This document shows, one piece after another, positions 5,031 to 5,213 of a DNA stretch of 5,213 nt. The notes beneath the pieces are model-generated. The model had not been told where the DNA came from and did not search any database. It saw only the letters and a list, made by a program, of their open reading frames with translations. The stretch comes from Candidatus Bathyarchaeum sp. (GTDB taxonomy: Archaea > Thermoproteota > Bathyarchaeia > Bathyarchaeales > Bathyarchaeaceae), in contig PIXS01000147.1 in NCBI GenBank assembly GCA_003096255.1, forward strand, positions 1 to 5,213, written 5' to 3'. Position numbers and translations under genes: made by a program. How positions within the stretch are numbered: the stretch's first letter is position 1; each line of letters opens with the position of its first letter.

Positions 5031-5213
5031 TCAGTATTCTGGAGGCATTCCACCGGGGCCACCAGAAGTCGCGGTCTTTCTACCTGATATTACATCGTCA
5101 ATCCTCAAAATCATGGTTGCCGCCTCTGAAGCTGATTTTATTGCTTGTTCCTTAACGCTTAACGGTTCGATGACTCCTTTCTTGAGCATGTCAACAACCT
5201 TGCCAGCGAAAAC
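5031..5213 (-). CDS. Thermosome subunit (group II chaperonin), C-terminal fragment
   Basis: Sixty codons enter from the right edge and end in TGA at 5031-5033. The peptide contains [20 protein letters not shown], then [15 protein letters not shown] and a Gly/Pro/Met-rich tail, [10 protein letters not shown]. These are the hallmark end of archaeal thermosome subunits: the VKxQAI-x-SA-x-EAA-x-MILRIDD block of the equatorial ATP-binding domain and a flexible GGM-type tail pointing into the cavity. The thermosome is a cytoplasmic double-ring chaperonin that folds proteins with ATP. About 480 residues lie outside the window. Which subunit (alpha, beta or other) cannot be told. The short tail ending PPEY is slightly shorter than the long GGM tails of many paralogues. 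Confidence 0.95.
   Translation of the reverse strand, partial: VFAGKVVDMLKKGVIEPLSVKEQAIKSASEAATMILRIDDVISGRKTATSGGPGGMPPEY

Overview
The window looks like part of an archaeal chromosome with moderate to low G+C, plausibly from the Bathyarchaeia or a related Thermoproteota lineage. The archaeal call rests on four things: a group II chaperonin (thermosome) C-terminus at the right edge, an AglD-like UPF0104 membrane protein, AGGTGA-type Shine-Dalgarno sites used with TTG starts, and TATA-like boxes about 25 nt before likely transcript starts. The finer lineage is inferred from general resemblance only. There is no sign of a plasmid, phage, transposon, CRISPR array or RNA gene.

Layout from left to right. 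(1) The first 91 bases, minus strand, are the N-terminus of an MBL-fold hydrolase that runs off the window. (2) After a 255-nt divergent spacer rich in small palindromes comes a 330-residue plus-strand protein with four membrane segments and an unrecognised C-terminal domain. (3) A minus-strand DUF6326-type four-helix membrane protein (TTG start) converges on it. It diverges from a UPF0104/AglD-like membrane protein across a spacer holding a single near-symmetric TATA box. (4) Two small minus-strand membrane hairpin proteins follow, of 57 and about 71 residues. The 57-residue one is set by an excellent ribosome binding site. (5) A plus-strand protein joins one N-terminal C2H2 zinc finger to a helical domain. 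(6) The next 230 nt have no clear gene but hold what may be a small gene or gene remnant. (7) A compact minus-strand pair follows: a complete SemiSWEET sugar transporter and, 29 nt downstream, a 54-residue zinc-ribbon protein. (8) The window ends in the C-terminus of a thermosome subunit.

Most genes appear to be transcribed singly. The only convincing operon is SemiSWEET plus zinc ribbon. Five of the nine complete genes encode membrane proteins, and two of the others are small or modest zinc-binding proteins. I see no single pathway linking them and no convincing new multi-gene system. The best leads are the zinc-finger/helical protein, the SemiSWEET/zinc-ribbon pair, the four-helix protein of unknown function with its palindromic upstream region, and the possible decayed gene near 4320.
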